A DNA stretch of 44,784 nt, taken from positions 1 through 44,784 of the forward strand of contig JACOSX010000106.1 of assembly GCA_016178625.1 (NCBI GenBank), given 5' to 3'. Positions 34,310-42,998 of this stretch are shown here, piece by piece. The notes beneath the pieces were generated by a model. It did not search any database, was not told where the DNA came from, and was given only the letters and a program-made list of their open reading frames with translations. The DNA is from Ignavibacteria bacterium. GTDB lineage: Bacteria > Bacteroidota > Ignavibacteria > UBA10030 > SZUA-254. Each line of letters opens with the position of its first letter. Within the stretch, counting starts at the first letter, position 1. Position numbers and translations under genes: made by a program.

Positions 34310-36160
34310 CTATCGTTCAGGAGGATTTACATTGTAGAACTTCCAATGAGATGAAAAGTCATGGTCGAGTTTTTGGTTCGTCAAGCCGGCACGCACCATT
34401 TCGACAGGGATATTATTTTCTTTCAAGATCGCATCGTGGAACGCACGATTTGTCATCTTCCCCGTTTCAACAAGATCATGATGGAGCGAACGAAATTGCA
34501 GCGCACCGAGCATGTAGGCGCACTGATAGAGCGGTCCATACCCCCCACTAAACGAACGTCTCACCTCGGCAGTTGCATTCGCGCGCTCGTGGCCGACCCG
34601 TTCGACTAAGAAGTTAATGCATTCCTGTGGCGTCATCTTCTCAAGGTGAAAGCTGAGAGAAAAAATGATCCGAGCGCACCGGTGCATCCGCCAGAAGAGC
34701 ATTCCAATTTTGTTTTCAGCAGATTGGGGAAACTTCATATCCCAGAACAACGTCTCCCAATAGAAAGCCCATCCCTCTGTCCAGAACGGCGTGCTGAACA
34801 AGCCGCGATAGGTTCGGTAGCGAGCATTCATGAATCCCTGGAGGTGATGTCCCGGAATTAACTCGTGAAGAACCGTCGCACGCGCGAAGTTTCTGTTGTT
34901 TCCACGCATGCTCATCATCTTTTCCTCGTGTCCCATCGTGTTTGTCGGGAATGAGACGAGGATTGTTTCACCACCAAGGAAAAAGGGGCTCTGCTGTTGC
35001 TGCTCTGGAGAGAGCATTTCCATCCGCCAAGTGTCCCGCGCGAGTTGTGGTACAGTCACAAGATCATGTTGGTCGAGAAAGTTTATTGCCTCCAAGGCGA
35101 GTTGCCTGATCAACTCAGGCTGTTTCCCCGGCTCGACATGCTGGGACTTGACATATTCGAGCGCTTTGTGCCAATCATCGCCGTAACCAAGTTCCCGGGA
35201 CGCACGCTTCATTTCAGATTCGCACCATGCGAATTCTTTGTTGGCAATAGCGATCAATTCCTCAGGTGTGTACGGAATCATCTCGTACTCCAATTCGATC
35301 AACAGCGCTTCACGTCCGATCGGATTTCCAATGACCGTTGTGTCATCATCCGCTTTCACGCCAACAACTCTCTCGCGGAGGAATTCTGCGTAATTTTTTA
35401 ACGCCTGATCGACAGCTTTATATGGCTCACTCATCCACCAGGAGAAGATGGGATCGTACCCGTTATAGAAATCGTACCAGCGCTTGAGGGAACTCCTCAC
35501 ATTGCTGAGGGTGAACACGGCTCGGTTGGCAATAACCTTTTTCACCTTGATCCCAGCCGCTTTGCTGTCGGATGTTAAACCCGCCTCAACTGCTTTGCGC
35601 GTTTCTGTAACCCGTTTGTTCACCGCGGTGAGAATGTCCGCTGCCTTGAACGGGTCGATCCATTCCATCCGACGTCGGGCATCTTCAAGATCGCTTATTG
35701 TCTGGGCGAAGGGGATGATGGGTACCTGTTCGGCGAGCGATTTCGCTTCGAGGTCAAGCCTTCTCAATGCACGATTGAGATAATTCTTGAAGAGAATATA
35801 GTCGACTCGATCTTCTTGACTGAGTGAATCGAACTCTAATGTACCGAGAGTGAGAACCCAATCCGTGTAAAATTGTTTGATGCGGGCGTTACGTGTCGAA
35901 GAGGATGGAACTGTATAAAAGCGGTCAAGGCTTTCGAGATCCGCAGAAAACCTTTCGATGATGCCTCTCATACGACTTTCTGGAGGCGCGAGGTCATTCA
36001 GATCAATCTCTTTCGCCACTTCGTGCCCTTGTGCATTTCGACTCGCCGTGGACTTCCCTTCGCTTTGGATTCTTGCATTCGCATGAACGTGAAACGCAAC
36101 ACTCGAACCTATAATGATTAACACCATCAAGAGATGTTTGAATACGAGAGATTGGCTCAT
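34310..36160 (-). CDS. DUF885 family exported metallopeptidase-like protein
   Basis: A 616-residue protein with a signal peptide (hydrophobic HLLMVLIIIGSSVAFHVHA, cleavage near residue 29). The zinc motif typical of DUF885 is present: His432-Glu433-x-x-Pro-Gly-His438-His439 (LHELIPGHHLQ), and a glutamate in FWTEGWAFYWE (Glu462) fits the third ligand or partner. Proteins of this family are related to M3/M32-like helical peptidases. It would act in the periplasm on peptides. It begins 24 bases after the GH92 gene and ends 65 bases before the clan-A hydrolase gene. Confidence 0.88.
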   Translation of the reverse strand: MSQSLVFKHLLMVLIIIGSSVAFHVHANARIQSEGKSTASRNAQGHEVAKEIDLNDLAPPESRMRGIIERFSADLESLDRFYTVPSSSTRNARIKQFYTDWVLTLGTLEFDSLSQEDRVDYILFKNYLNRALRRLDLEAKSLAEQVPIIPFAQTISDLEDARRRMEWIDPFKAADILTAVNKRVTETRKAVEAGLTSDSKAAGIKVKKVIANRAVFTLSNVRSSLKRWYDFYNGYDPIFSWWMSEPYKAVDQALKNYAEFLRERVVGVKADDDTTVIGNPIGREALLIELEYEMIPYTPEELIAIANKEFAWCESEMKRASRELGYGDDWHKALEYVKSQHVEPGKQPELIRQLALEAINFLDQHDLVTVPQLARDTWRMEMLSPEQQQQSPFFLGGETILVSFPTNTMGHEEKMMSMRGNNRNFARATVLHELIPGHHLQGFMNARYRTYRGLFSTPFWTEGWAFYWETLFWDMKFPQSAENKIGMLFWRMHRCARIIFSLSFHLEKMTPQECINFLVERVGHERANATAEVRRSFSGGYGPLYQCAYMLGALQFRSLHHDLVETGKMTNRAFHDAILKENNIPVEMVRAGLTNQKLDHDFSSHWKFYNVNPPER

Positions 36161-36184
36161 ACGACGATTCCGGTTAGAATAATT

Positions 36185-39169
36185 TCATTGTACAGTTATG
36201 GTTATCTCATCCACAAACAGCCAGGCTTCCTCGCCTGCACCTTTATGCCAGTCGGGACACCGTCCAATATTTTTTGCAACGACTCGAACATAACGAGCCG
36301 AGATACCATCAAGCTCCTTGACGAAGTTCTTACTCATCACTTCCGATTCTTTTGGCGAAACATCATTGACGATTCTGATAGAGTCAAGAAACGTGACGCC
36401 ATCATTTGACCACGAAAAATCAATTGCTGTTGGGAAAAAGATCCATGAGTTGTTATCCTGAAGACAGCCAAGGGATATCTTCTTGATTTCTTTCTTAGCC
36501 CCAAGATCAACGACAGCATCGAGGTCGTTTTGATGATACCCCTGCCACGCTCCGAGACGGAAATCCAATCCGCCCCGAATGCCATCAATCAACGCCTCAT
36601 CGCCACCACCCGTATATTGCAAGCTATAGTGTGTATGAAGGAGTATCTTGCCTAATGGAGTCTTTCTGACAAATTCCGCAGTGATCATTTTACTTTTCGC
36701 GCCATCTTTGTACGCAACCGCTTTGATCGTGGTGGTGTTCTTCAAGACAATTGGCGATGAAAAAGAGATCGACTTTGAAGTTGGTTCTTCCCCATTCATC
36801 GTGTAATGAATTTCTGCATCGGGCGCAACAGAGCCCATCGTTACAGTCACTGAATCGACAAACGTTTTTCCGGCTGCTCGAAGATACGGCGTAGCGACAA
36901 TTGATTTCATCGGCAGTGAGTGTGGAGAATCTTGATCGGAGTTTGCCCATGTGTGTGCCGGTCTAGATCCCATATCAAATTCCAGCAAACCGCCTTCCAC
37001 AAGTTGAGCGTACGTGAGGAACGATTTTGTGTATGGCCCGCCGTTTAACTTTGCGCTCTGGATAAAACGGTTTTGCTGAGAATTGTTCGTTGCACTGATG
37101 ACAAAGCTTCCCCTCGTCGAGCTGTCAATCTTCGGCGGTTCACCATCCGAATGAATCACTACCTTGCTGAATAACGGACTCCCAATACAAAACATCGGCT
37201 GTCCCGGACAGACTTGATAGAGTCCCATCGCGCTCAGCACATACCACGCCGACATCTGACCACAATCATCGTTTCCACACAATCCATCGGGTGTAGGCTT
37301 GTACAGCGAATCCATAATCATCCGAACGATCCGCTGCGTTTTCCATGGCACGCCGGCATAGTCGTACAAATACGCGGCGTGATGACTCGGTTCATTACCT
37401 TGTGCATACTGACCAATCATGCCGGTGATATCAGCCTGTTGGCGACCAGAAAGAGAAGATGAGCTTCCAAAGAGTGAGTCCAATTTTTGGATGAACTTCT
37501 CCTTTCCACCCATGAGAGTGATCAACCCATCCACATCCTGCGGCACGAAGAAACTGTATTGCCAAGCGTTCGCCTCCGTATAGTGGACGGTAACGGAGCT
37601 CGGATCGAACGGTTCAACCCAGCAAGCGTTAGTTTTTGCACGCATAAAGCCTGTTGAGGGATCAAATACGTTCTTGTAGGATTGCGCACGATCAACAAAA
37701 TTCTGAACATCGTTGTTCGCACCAGACGATTCTCGCATGTGATCTATACACCAGTCATCGTATGCATACTCAAGGGTCTTGGAGACGGATTCTCCCTCGA
37801 CGTCACCGGGAATATACCCTTTCTCTCGATACGCTGCCAAACCATAGCGATCTGCAAGTGCTGATTGTTTCATCGCGTCAACAGCATTCCCGGCGTCGAA
37901 TCCTCCGATCCCTTTTGTGAACGCGTCCACAATGACAGGAATAGAATGATACCCAATCATGCACCATGTTTCATTCGCAGCGAGTTCCCAGACGGGAAGA
38001 GTATTTCCCTCCTGATACTTTGATAGCAATGAATTCACAAAATCACGTGTACGCTCCCGATCGATGATTGTAAGCAGCGGATGCTCAGCGCGGAACGTAT
38101 CCCACAGTGAAAAGACTGTATACATGTTGAAGCCTTCAGCCACATGTATCTTTCCATCCATCCCGCGGTAGTGATGATCGACGTCGCTGAAGATATTGGG
38201 TGCAAGCATCGCGTGATAGAGAGCAGTGTAGAATGTCGCCAATTGGTTTCGCGTCCCACCTCCGACTTCTATTTTGCTCAGTTCCTTTTCCCACACCTTC
38301 CTTGCATTTTCTCTAACACTATCGAAGTCCCAGCCGGGGACCTCAGCCTCCAGATTCTTTCTCGCACCGTCGACGCTCACCGCAGATATGCCAACTTTCA
38401 CAATGATGGGATCTCCATTGCGCTGAAAAAAGCGGAGGTAACATTTCAGATCTTTCCCAACGGAAGAGCGTTCGTTCGGGAATAGTGCATTGTCACGCAT
38501 GATACCAAACGATTCAAATGGCTTCGAAAACTGCGCGACGAAATAGATGTGCTGATCCTTCGCCCATCCTTCCGATCGGCGATACCCTACAACCTCTCGT
38601 TCCCCAAGGATCTCAATTTCCGATTCGATCACCTTATCCGGTCCGAGTCCATGATGAAGGTCAATGATGATGTTTGCAACATTTGGCTTCGGAAATGTGT
38701 AACGGTGTACCCCAACACGCGTAGTGGCTGTTAACTCGACTCTGATGTTAGAATCGTCAAGCCAAACGCTATAATAGCCGGGGGATGCTTCTTCTCGCTG
38801 ATGATGGAATCTGGATGGGGTGATGTTCGCTGAAATCTCTCCGAGCGTCGGAGCAACCAAAATATCTCCATAGTCCGGAATCCCAGTTCCGCTGAGATGT
38901 GTGTGACTGAAACCGAGGATGGTGCTATCGGAATAATGATACCCTGCACAGGCATCCCACCCTTCGACACGCGTGTCCGGACTCAACTGCACCATTCCGA
39001 AAGGCACAGTTGCGCCGGGGAATGTATGACCATGAGCGTCAGTGCCGATAAAAGAATTGACATACTGCGTGTGATCTCTTTCGCTTCCATACACAACCAT
39101 GCCGGCGCATGTGAGAAGCACGATCACGCCAGATAATATTGTACCATATGATCTTTCGAGGAATCGCAT
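36185..39169 (-). CDS. GH92 alpha-mannosidase-type glycoside hydrolase
   Basis: A 994-residue exported enzyme. ATG 39169 is chosen because GGTGA lies eight bases upstream and a signal peptide follows (GTILSGVIVLLTCAGMVVYG); in-frame starts up to 39331 have no support. GH92 blocks are clear: YVNSFIGTDAHGHTFPGAT and FGMVQLSPDTR at the start, GFSHTHLSGTG, and GNDDCGQMSAWYVLSAMGLY (about 627-646), the region that carries the proposed catalytic aspartates. These are calcium-dependent inverting exo-alpha-mannosidases. Beyond the catalytic domain come a chitobiase-C-terminal-like domain (about 780-855) and an F5/8-type-C-like carbohydrate-binding domain (about 865-994). No type IX secretion tail is seen. 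Confidence 0.93.
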   Translation of the reverse strand: MRFLERSYGTILSGVIVLLTCAGMVVYGSERDHTQYVNSFIGTDAHGHTFPGATVPFGMVQLSPDTRVEGWDACAGYHYSDSTILGFSHTHLSGTGIPDYGDILVAPTLGEISANITPSRFHHQREEASPGYYSVWLDDSNIRVELTATTRVGVHRYTFPKPNVANIIIDLHHGLGPDKVIESEIEILGEREVVGYRRSEGWAKDQHIYFVAQFSKPFESFGIMRDNALFPNERSSVGKDLKCYLRFFQRNGDPIIVKVGISAVSVDGARKNLEAEVPGWDFDSVRENARKVWEKELSKIEVGGGTRNQLATFYTALYHAMLAPNIFSDVDHHYRGMDGKIHVAEGFNMYTVFSLWDTFRAEHPLLTIIDRERTRDFVNSLLSKYQEGNTLPVWELAANETWCMIGYHSIPVIVDAFTKGIGGFDAGNAVDAMKQSALADRYGLAAYREKGYIPGDVEGESVSKTLEYAYDDWCIDHMRESSGANNDVQNFVDRAQSYKNVFDPSTGFMRAKTNACWVEPFDPSSVTVHYTEANAWQYSFFVPQDVDGLITLMGGKEKFIQKLDSLFGSSSSLSGRQQADITGMIGQYAQGNEPSHHAAYLYDYAGVPWKTQRIVRMIMDSLYKPTPDGLCGNDDCGQMSAWYVLSAMGLYQVCPGQPMFCIGSPLFSKVVIHSDGEPPKIDSSTRGSFVISATNNSQQNRFIQSAKLNGGPYTKSFLTYAQLVEGGLLEFDMGSRPAHTWANSDQDSPHSLPMKSIVATPYLRAAGKTFVDSVTVTMGSVAPDAEIHYTMNGEEPTSKSISFSSPIVLKNTTTIKAVAYKDGAKSKMITAEFVRKTPLGKILLHTHYSLQYTGGGDEALIDGIRGGLDFRLGAWQGYHQNDLDAVVDLGAKKEIKKISLGCLQDNNSWIFFPTAIDFSWSNDGVTFLDSIRIVNDVSPKESEVMSKNFVKELDGISARYVRVVAKNIGRCPDWHKGAGEEAWLFVDEITITVQ

Positions 39170-39288
39170 CGTGTGTTCACCCGTAATGAGCTTCATCCAT
39201 TGGATATTGAAAACGACCCTCGGAATATAATGAATTTCTCCAAAGATTGACAGAATCCGAAATAATCCATACTGGCTCGGTTTCACAG

Positions 39289-39312
39289 GTGTCACGGTCC
39301 ACACCGTGACAC
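39289..39312. repeat. Perfect inverted repeat (hairpin 1)
   Basis: Arms GTGTCACGGT and ACCGTGACAC enclose the loop CCAC. There is no T-run on either side, so a simple rho-independent terminator is unlikely. It is paired with a second, related hairpin 12 bases away. Confidence 0.85.
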
Positions 39313-39324
39313 AAGCACAGAATT

Positions 39325-39348
39325 CGGTCACGGAATGGTCCGTGACCG
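39325..39348. repeat. Perfect inverted repeat (hairpin 2)
   Basis: Arms CGGTCACGGA and TCCGTGACCG enclose the loop ATGG. It shares the core GTCACGG/CCGTGAC with hairpin 1 and has the same arm and loop length. It ends nine bases before the stop of the membrane-protein gene and lies about 155 bases upstream of GH92. Confidence 0.85.
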
Positions 39349-39356
39349 CTGTGATT

Positions 39357-40019
39357 TCATTGATAGCTCACAACAGGTTGTCGATGTCTGTCAATCCAGT
39401 ATCCCCACGGCACAATGAGCCACAACGTCAACCCAGCAAAGGCAAGGGCTGTTTCACTGGGCGGCGGTGGACTAAGGATGTTTCCAACATACACAAGAAC
39501 GAAAAAGCAGATGAGCGACCAGAAAGCGTACCGACCCGTGCGATCTCCGGCAACCGTTGTGCGCGCATACACAACAACACCAGCAACAAACAACGCTCCT
39601 TCAACGATGATCGTACCTATAACAGAATCCCACAAGCCAAGTCCGACATAGACGCTCACTCCGGGACTGATCGGCATGTCGGGACGATGGGTGATGAAAT
39701 CGAGCACCCAATGGCTCAGGACTCCTACACCGAGAATCCAACAACCTCTCTGATAATGTCGGGCGAAATAATAGATGACGCTGAAACCGAGCGACCACCC
39801 CAGGACAGTAAAGAGACTATGGGAAATAGGATAATCATAGAAATCCAACGGTGTGAACGCCGTGTTGCCCGGCTCGATACGAACATGTTCAATGCCAAGC
39901 AACAAGAAGAGGGGCCAGAGCAAATCAAGCAACTGCACCGAGAGAAAGAGTGTGCCTAATGATACCCTCGGCGCAGCTTTCTTGGATGCAAGCGCTACCG
40001 CGTAATGACCAATGAACAT
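39357..40019 (-). CDS. Integral membrane protein with conserved histidine/aspartate motifs
   Basis: A 220-residue protein with about six hydrophobic helices. GHYAVALA near the N-terminus, YPISHSLFT and GVLSHWVLDFITHRPDMP match the His/Asp pattern of YdjM-like/DUF457-type predicted membrane-bound metal-dependent hydrolases. Substrate unknown. The end lies beside the twin hairpins; the start is 38 bases after the TrpF homologue, so the two may be co-transcribed. Confidence 0.75.
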   Translation of the reverse strand: MFIGHYAVALASKKAAPRVSLGTLFLSVQLLDLLWPLFLLLGIEHVRIEPGNTAFTPLDFYDYPISHSLFTVLGWSLGFSVIYYFARHYQRGCWILGVGVLSHWVLDFITHRPDMPISPGVSVYVGLGLWDSVIGTIIVEGALFVAGVVVYARTTVAGDRTGRYAFWSLICFFVLVYVGNILSPPPPSETALAFAGLTLWLIVPWGYWIDRHRQPVVSYQ

Positions 40020-40057
40020 ACGGTATTTCCGCTGTGAGATTCTTGAATGATGGGAGG

Positions 40058-40723
40058 CTAGTGCCCACCTACCCGACTGAAAAACTTCTGCAACTTCAGC
40101 CCATCCAACGCTCCATTCGTCCGGACACCACTACAAACATCAACCCCAAAAGGTCCGACCTCTCGAATGGCATCAGCTACGTTGTCAGGGCTAAGTCCGC
40201 CCGCCAGGAAGATCGGGACATCCACCGACTCCCGGATTCTTTTACTTATGCTCCAATCATGTGTTCGTCCCGTTCCACCCAATTCTTTAATTGGTCGCGA
40301 TTGGTTACCCGAATCGAGGAGAATCGCATCAACATACGGTGCAACTGAAACTGCCTCATTAACAGATTCTTCGCCGGCAACGTGGACGACCTGGACAAGA
40401 GCAATACCGGGCATCGCATCCCGCAAGTCTTGAAAGCTACCCGATTCCAACCGATCGCAGATCTGGATTGTGTTCACACCACATCGTCGTTGTTGAGTAA
40501 TGATGGATTTCGTATCCTGCTCGCTTGTCAAAAGAAAAGAAGAGACCGTGGGAGGCACGACTGAAGCGATCTGTATGATCGTTTCTTCATCAATGACGCC
40601 AGGTCCGCTTGGCATCTTGGATACCAAACCTATCGCGGACGCACCATACTGTATTGCCATCCACGCTTCCTGAACATTGGCGATGCAGCAAATCTTTACT
40701 CTTAGTCTTCTCACGGGTACCAT
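40058..40723 (-). CDS. trpF: Phosphoribosylanthranilate isomerase homologue (TrpF)
   Basis: A 221-residue (beta/alpha)8 protein. The catalytic pair of TrpF is present: Cys12 in VKICCIAN (KICGIxN in most) and Asp137 in AILLDSG. Phosphate-binding loops FLAGGLSPDNV and GVDVCSGVRTNGALD are conserved. It isomerises phosphoribosylanthranilate in tryptophan synthesis. No other trp gene is nearby, and the Gly to Cys change in the first motif is unusual, so a specialised role is possible though the enzyme assignment is good. Confidence 0.85.
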   Translation of the reverse strand: MVPVRRLRVKICCIANVQEAWMAIQYGASAIGLVSKMPSGPGVIDEETIIQIASVVPPTVSSFLLTSEQDTKSIITQQRRCGVNTIQICDRLESGSFQDLRDAMPGIALVQVVHVAGEESVNEAVSVAPYVDAILLDSGNQSRPIKELGGTGRTHDWSISKRIRESVDVPIFLAGGLSPDNVADAIREVGPFGVDVCSGVRTNGALDGLKLQKFFSRVGGH

Positions 40724-40799
40724 TGGGATCGCCGAAATGTGTGCTCACCCTTAAACTAAGAAATTCCCTTACCAGCTATTGAAGCTGAGGTCATAGCTC

Positions 40800-41678
40800 T
40801 TATGAACCCTTCAAATGAAAATCAGGATACGCGACCCGGAGAAAGTTCTGGACTTCTACGATGTCGCTCTGACTGCTCAGATCGGGGACATGTTCTGAAA
40901 GAGGTATCGTGAACATTGATCTTGGATGTTTGGCAACCATCAATGTGACTGCCGTCGGCAACTCTTTCTCCTGGCGAATCTGATGGATCGGAACTTTCTC
41001 CAAGAACGGCATAATTTGATCATACGTAAACCGGAAGATATTCATGCTCACTCCAATCCTTCCACGCGCATCCGCCGCACGAGCAATTTCGTCCAGCGAA
41101 GGTTTCTCGATAATATTCTCAAGGAATCCCTGGGCATTTTTCTGGATGACGGAAAACTGTGCGAAGCGTGCCTGATCGAACTGCAACGCTGAGCGGTCAT
41201 AATCAATCATCGCATTGTCGTGTGTATCTTCAAGGAGTACGCGGAGCGCATGAACAGAGTAGAGATTGTCGCAATTACACGCAGTAAAGTGCTGTCCCTT
41301 CCAACCCGGCATTGCCTTGAGTCCTTCCAGTAAAGCGTCTGCGGCACCCATTGGTTTCACCCGACCCGGCGGAATTTTCTGAACTGCATAAGAAATATTT
41401 AACTTCTGAAAAAGGGTAGCGCTGTTGTGCTCATAATACTCACGGATCGACGTATCCATCTCACCCACGATGATGACGACACTCTTATAGCCCGCGCACT
41501 CTATATTATGGAGCACGTAATCAAGGAATGGGCGATACCCACCACCCACCCCAATCATCGCTTTCGATTTCCGCTCAGCATCCCTGACAAGCGACGGGTC
41601 AAGGGCTGGGGAGATCGGCGCAGGTTTTTTCATGCGCGAAGAAATGCCGCCCGCAAGGATGGCGATGTTTGGTTGCAT
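40800..41678 (-). CDS. Sugar nucleotidyltransferase
   Basis: A 292-residue NTP-transferase-fold protein. The nucleotide-binding start is IAILAGGISSRMKKP, and FTACNCDNLYS holds the metal-binding Asp region; IIEKPS follows as in other sugar-1-phosphate nucleotidyltransferases. The insertion of acidic/Pro-rich residues after the first loop is distinctive. Its ATG shares one base with the kinase gene stop (TGATG), so the two are coupled and should act in sequence: sugar to sugar-1-phosphate to NDP-sugar. The sugar and nucleotide are not shown by the sequence. Confidence 0.85.
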   Translation of the reverse strand: MQPNIAILAGGISSRMKKPAPISPALDPSLVRDAERKSKAMIGVGGGYRPFLDYVLHNIECAGYKSVVIIVGEMDTSIREYYEHNSATLFQKLNISYAVQKIPPGRVKPMGAADALLEGLKAMPGWKGQHFTACNCDNLYSVHALRVLLEDTHDNAMIDYDRSALQFDQARFAQFSVIQKNAQGFLENIIEKPSLDEIARAADARGRIGVSMNIFRFTYDQIMPFLEKVPIHQIRQEKELPTAVTLMVAKHPRSMFTIPLSEHVPDLSSQSDIVEVQNFLRVAYPDFHLKGS

Positions 41679-42775
41679 CAGTCTACAACCTCTGCTCGTT
41701 CAACACGAGTACCGGAATCGACATGAACAATATATGCTGTTCCTCCCTCCTTCTCGATTGCCTGCGCGACCGCTTCCGGATGTTCTGGTGCATAGGCGAA
41801 CATACAACCCCCACCGCCGGAGCCGTTGATCTTTCCTCCGAACGCACCCGCGCGGAGCGCAGCTTCAAGCATGCGATCAATCTTCGGTGTTGAAATATGA
41901 AGCACATCCCGAAGAATTGATTGGTGCTCATTCAGCAGATCTCCAAACATGCGCTCATCAATCGTTTTTTGCATTAACAGGATGTGCGCTTCTCGCGTGA
42001 TATCGCGGTTGCGGAGTGTTCCAATGAGAAGCTCACGTTGGTCCGTGCTCAGGTCACCCGCATAATGATCGATCTCTTCCAACAACACAGTATGCAGTGA
42101 ACACCCTGGATACTTCTCCGAGAGAATTCGAGAAATCGTCAGGACGTTGTTCTTCACCCGCGCTAATATCATTCTCGTATCTTTTGGCTCCCGCGAGTCG
42201 CCGAGTACGAACGATCTCAGCAGGGGATTGAGTTTTTCAATGCGGAGTGTTGGATAAAATTTCAAGAGGAGAATCCCGCCGAGGGAAGTTGAGTATTGAT
42301 CCATCTTACCGCCAGGTTCGTTGAATTCAAGGACTTCCGTCCTGTATGCAAGATCCGCACACTCCTCTGGCGTTAATTCTCGCGGTCGATCACTCATCTG
42401 AGCAAGCAGATTGATCCAAGAGACAACCAATGCCGACGAACTTGAGGTCCCTGCCCTTATGGGGATTTTCCCCATCACACAACAATCAAAACCTTGAGAA
42501 AATATGAACCCTTGTTTCCTCATAATTTTAATGCCACTACGAAAGTAATCTCGTTCCGCACCATAGTTCAGCGGACGATCCAATGAAAAAGAAATCTCCG
42601 ACCCAATATCCGGCAACGAGATGTGAACCAGTGAATCGGATCTTCGCTTCGTTTCGATCGCAACTCGCAGTGAGACTGCACAGGGAATGACTGGAAGATC
42701 AAGATAGTCCTGGTGTTCTCCGAAAAGGCAGATTCGTCCCGGTGTAGAAACAGTCAGACTGGGGAAGTTAGTCAT
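41678..42775 (-). CDS. GHMP-family sugar kinase (galactokinase-like)
   Basis: A 365-residue kinase. Motif 1, GRICLFGEHQDYLDLP, is close to the galactokinase signature; motif 2 is AGTSSSSALVVSW with the ATP-phosphate loop; motif 3 is GGKINGSGGGGCMFAY. The catalytic Asp is probably in GGKMDQYSTSLGG. It should phosphorylate a sugar at C1. The coupled nucleotidyltransferase gene suggests a salvage route for a free sugar, possibly one released by the downstream glycosidases. It is preceded by 223 bases without a gene. Confidence 0.86.
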   Translation of the reverse strand: MTNFPSLTVSTPGRICLFGEHQDYLDLPVIPCAVSLRVAIETKRRSDSLVHISLPDIGSEISFSLDRPLNYGAERDYFRSGIKIMRKQGFIFSQGFDCCVMGKIPIRAGTSSSSALVVSWINLLAQMSDRPRELTPEECADLAYRTEVLEFNEPGGKMDQYSTSLGGILLLKFYPTLRIEKLNPLLRSFVLGDSREPKDTRMILARVKNNVLTISRILSEKYPGCSLHTVLLEEIDHYAGDLSTDQRELLIGTLRNRDITREAHILLMQKTIDERMFGDLLNEHQSILRDVLHISTPKIDRMLEAALRAGAFGGKINGSGGGGCMFAYAPEHPEAVAQAIEKEGGTAYIVHVDSGTRVERAEVVD

Positions 42776-42998
42776 GTGAATGATTCATAGTGTTTCGATA
42801 CAATTGGCCGGATCGACGACGCTTGATCAAAAACGCGAGAATTAATGTATACAATTTCATTCATAGTGTCAATGCATCTGGTGCGAACATTGACTATTGT
42901 AATAACTCTTTAAGAACGTCTGGTATTGGACTCGATAGAAATATCACGTGTGAGATGAATGAGTCAGCAAAAGGCGACAGCGGCACAGTCCCTGCCCA

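Noticed and set aside
36185-39169. Possible type IX secretion C-terminal domain on GH92
   Set aside because: The C-terminus is an F5/8-type-C-like domain ending VDEITITVQ with no sorting-domain pattern; the enzyme is more likely Sec-exported only.
39289-39348. Twin hairpins as rho-independent terminators
   Set aside because: No run of T follows on either strand, so this simple explanation is not supported.
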